The translations under genes were made by a program, and so were the position numbers. Shown here piece by piece: positions 55,213 to 55,220 of a stretch of DNA of 55,220 nt. The notes beneath the pieces were generated by a model. It had not been told where the DNA came from and searched no databases. It saw only the letters and a list, made by a program, of their open reading frames with translations. The DNA is from Deltaproteobacteria bacterium. Lineage in GTDB: Bacteria; Desulfobacterota; BSN033; UBA1163. The stretch's first letter is position 1. Every line of letters begins with the position of its first letter. The stretch spans positions 1 to 55,220 of the forward strand of contig JAGXTA010000088.1 in assembly GCA_018333535.1 (NCBI GenBank), in the 5' to 3' direction.

Positions 55213-55220
55213 CAGTTTTT

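Overview
The window looks like a chromosome segment of an anaerobic, Gram-negative deltaproteobacterium (Desulfobacterota). Supporting signs are a Tol-Pal operon, the E. coli-like order tRNA-Tyr/Gly/Thr-tuf-tRNA-Trp-secE-nusG-rplKAJL-rpoBC, an octaheme c-type cytochrome, polyferredoxin-type Fe-S proteins, a phenylphosphate-carboxylase-like UbiD cluster and an ADP-forming acyl-CoA synthetase subunit. The species cannot be named from sequence alone.

Layout. 0.4-3.4 kb (minus): Tat-exported DUF362 protein, NapH/MauM-like polyferredoxin and tag. 3.7-4.7 kb (minus): secreted beta-propeller. 5.2-7.2 kb: groES-groEL with a clear terminator. 7.4-12.1 kb: LysR-tolA-tolB-pal-cpoB, with no tolQ/tolR in the window. 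12.3-14.5 kb: three hypothetical genes (WG repeats, membrane protein, ankyrin). 14.7-29.1 kb (minus): the translation/transcription superoperon. 29.3-39.0 kb: a divergent LysR gene and a nine-gene UbiD cluster. 39.0-40.8 kb: a decayed group II intron and a pseudogene fragment. 41.0-44.2 kb: a FecR/OmpA/CHASE2-HD-GYP unit behind a sigma-54-like promoter. 44.2-55.2 kb: an accessory region with an octaheme cytochrome, esterase, PhzF, a broken toxin-antitoxin pair, an acyl-CoA synthetase alpha subunit, ORF6N and DUF3883-like pieces, a QueG-like protein and a truncated gene next to an IS-associated ORF.

Most striking finding. RpoB (1487 aa) carries about 90 extra residues (about 443-533) that align over their length with domain II of ribosomal protein L1. 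L1 is encoded by rplA in the same operon. My hand alignment gives about 39 identities in about 83 positions. I know of no description of an L1-like module inside RNA polymerase beta.

UbiD cluster. It encodes alpha/beta-type UbiD subunits, two HAD proteins (delta-like), a small gamma-like protein, an EntE-like aryl-AMP/CoA ligase, a third UbiD, UbiX and a DUF120 (archaeal-type, CTP-dependent) riboflavin kinase. My reading is a dedicated carboxylation system for an aromatic compound that also makes its own FMN, then prenylated FMN. Both HAD proteins have His in place of the second Asp of the DxD motif. The riboflavin kinase appears to start at ATT overlapping the ubiX stop codon.

Repeats. Eight intergenic hairpins built from degenerate 7- or 8-bp periodic arrays all sit at or just after a gene's stop codon. 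A MITE-like element with 13-bp terminal inverted repeats occurs twice (90 and 101 bp).
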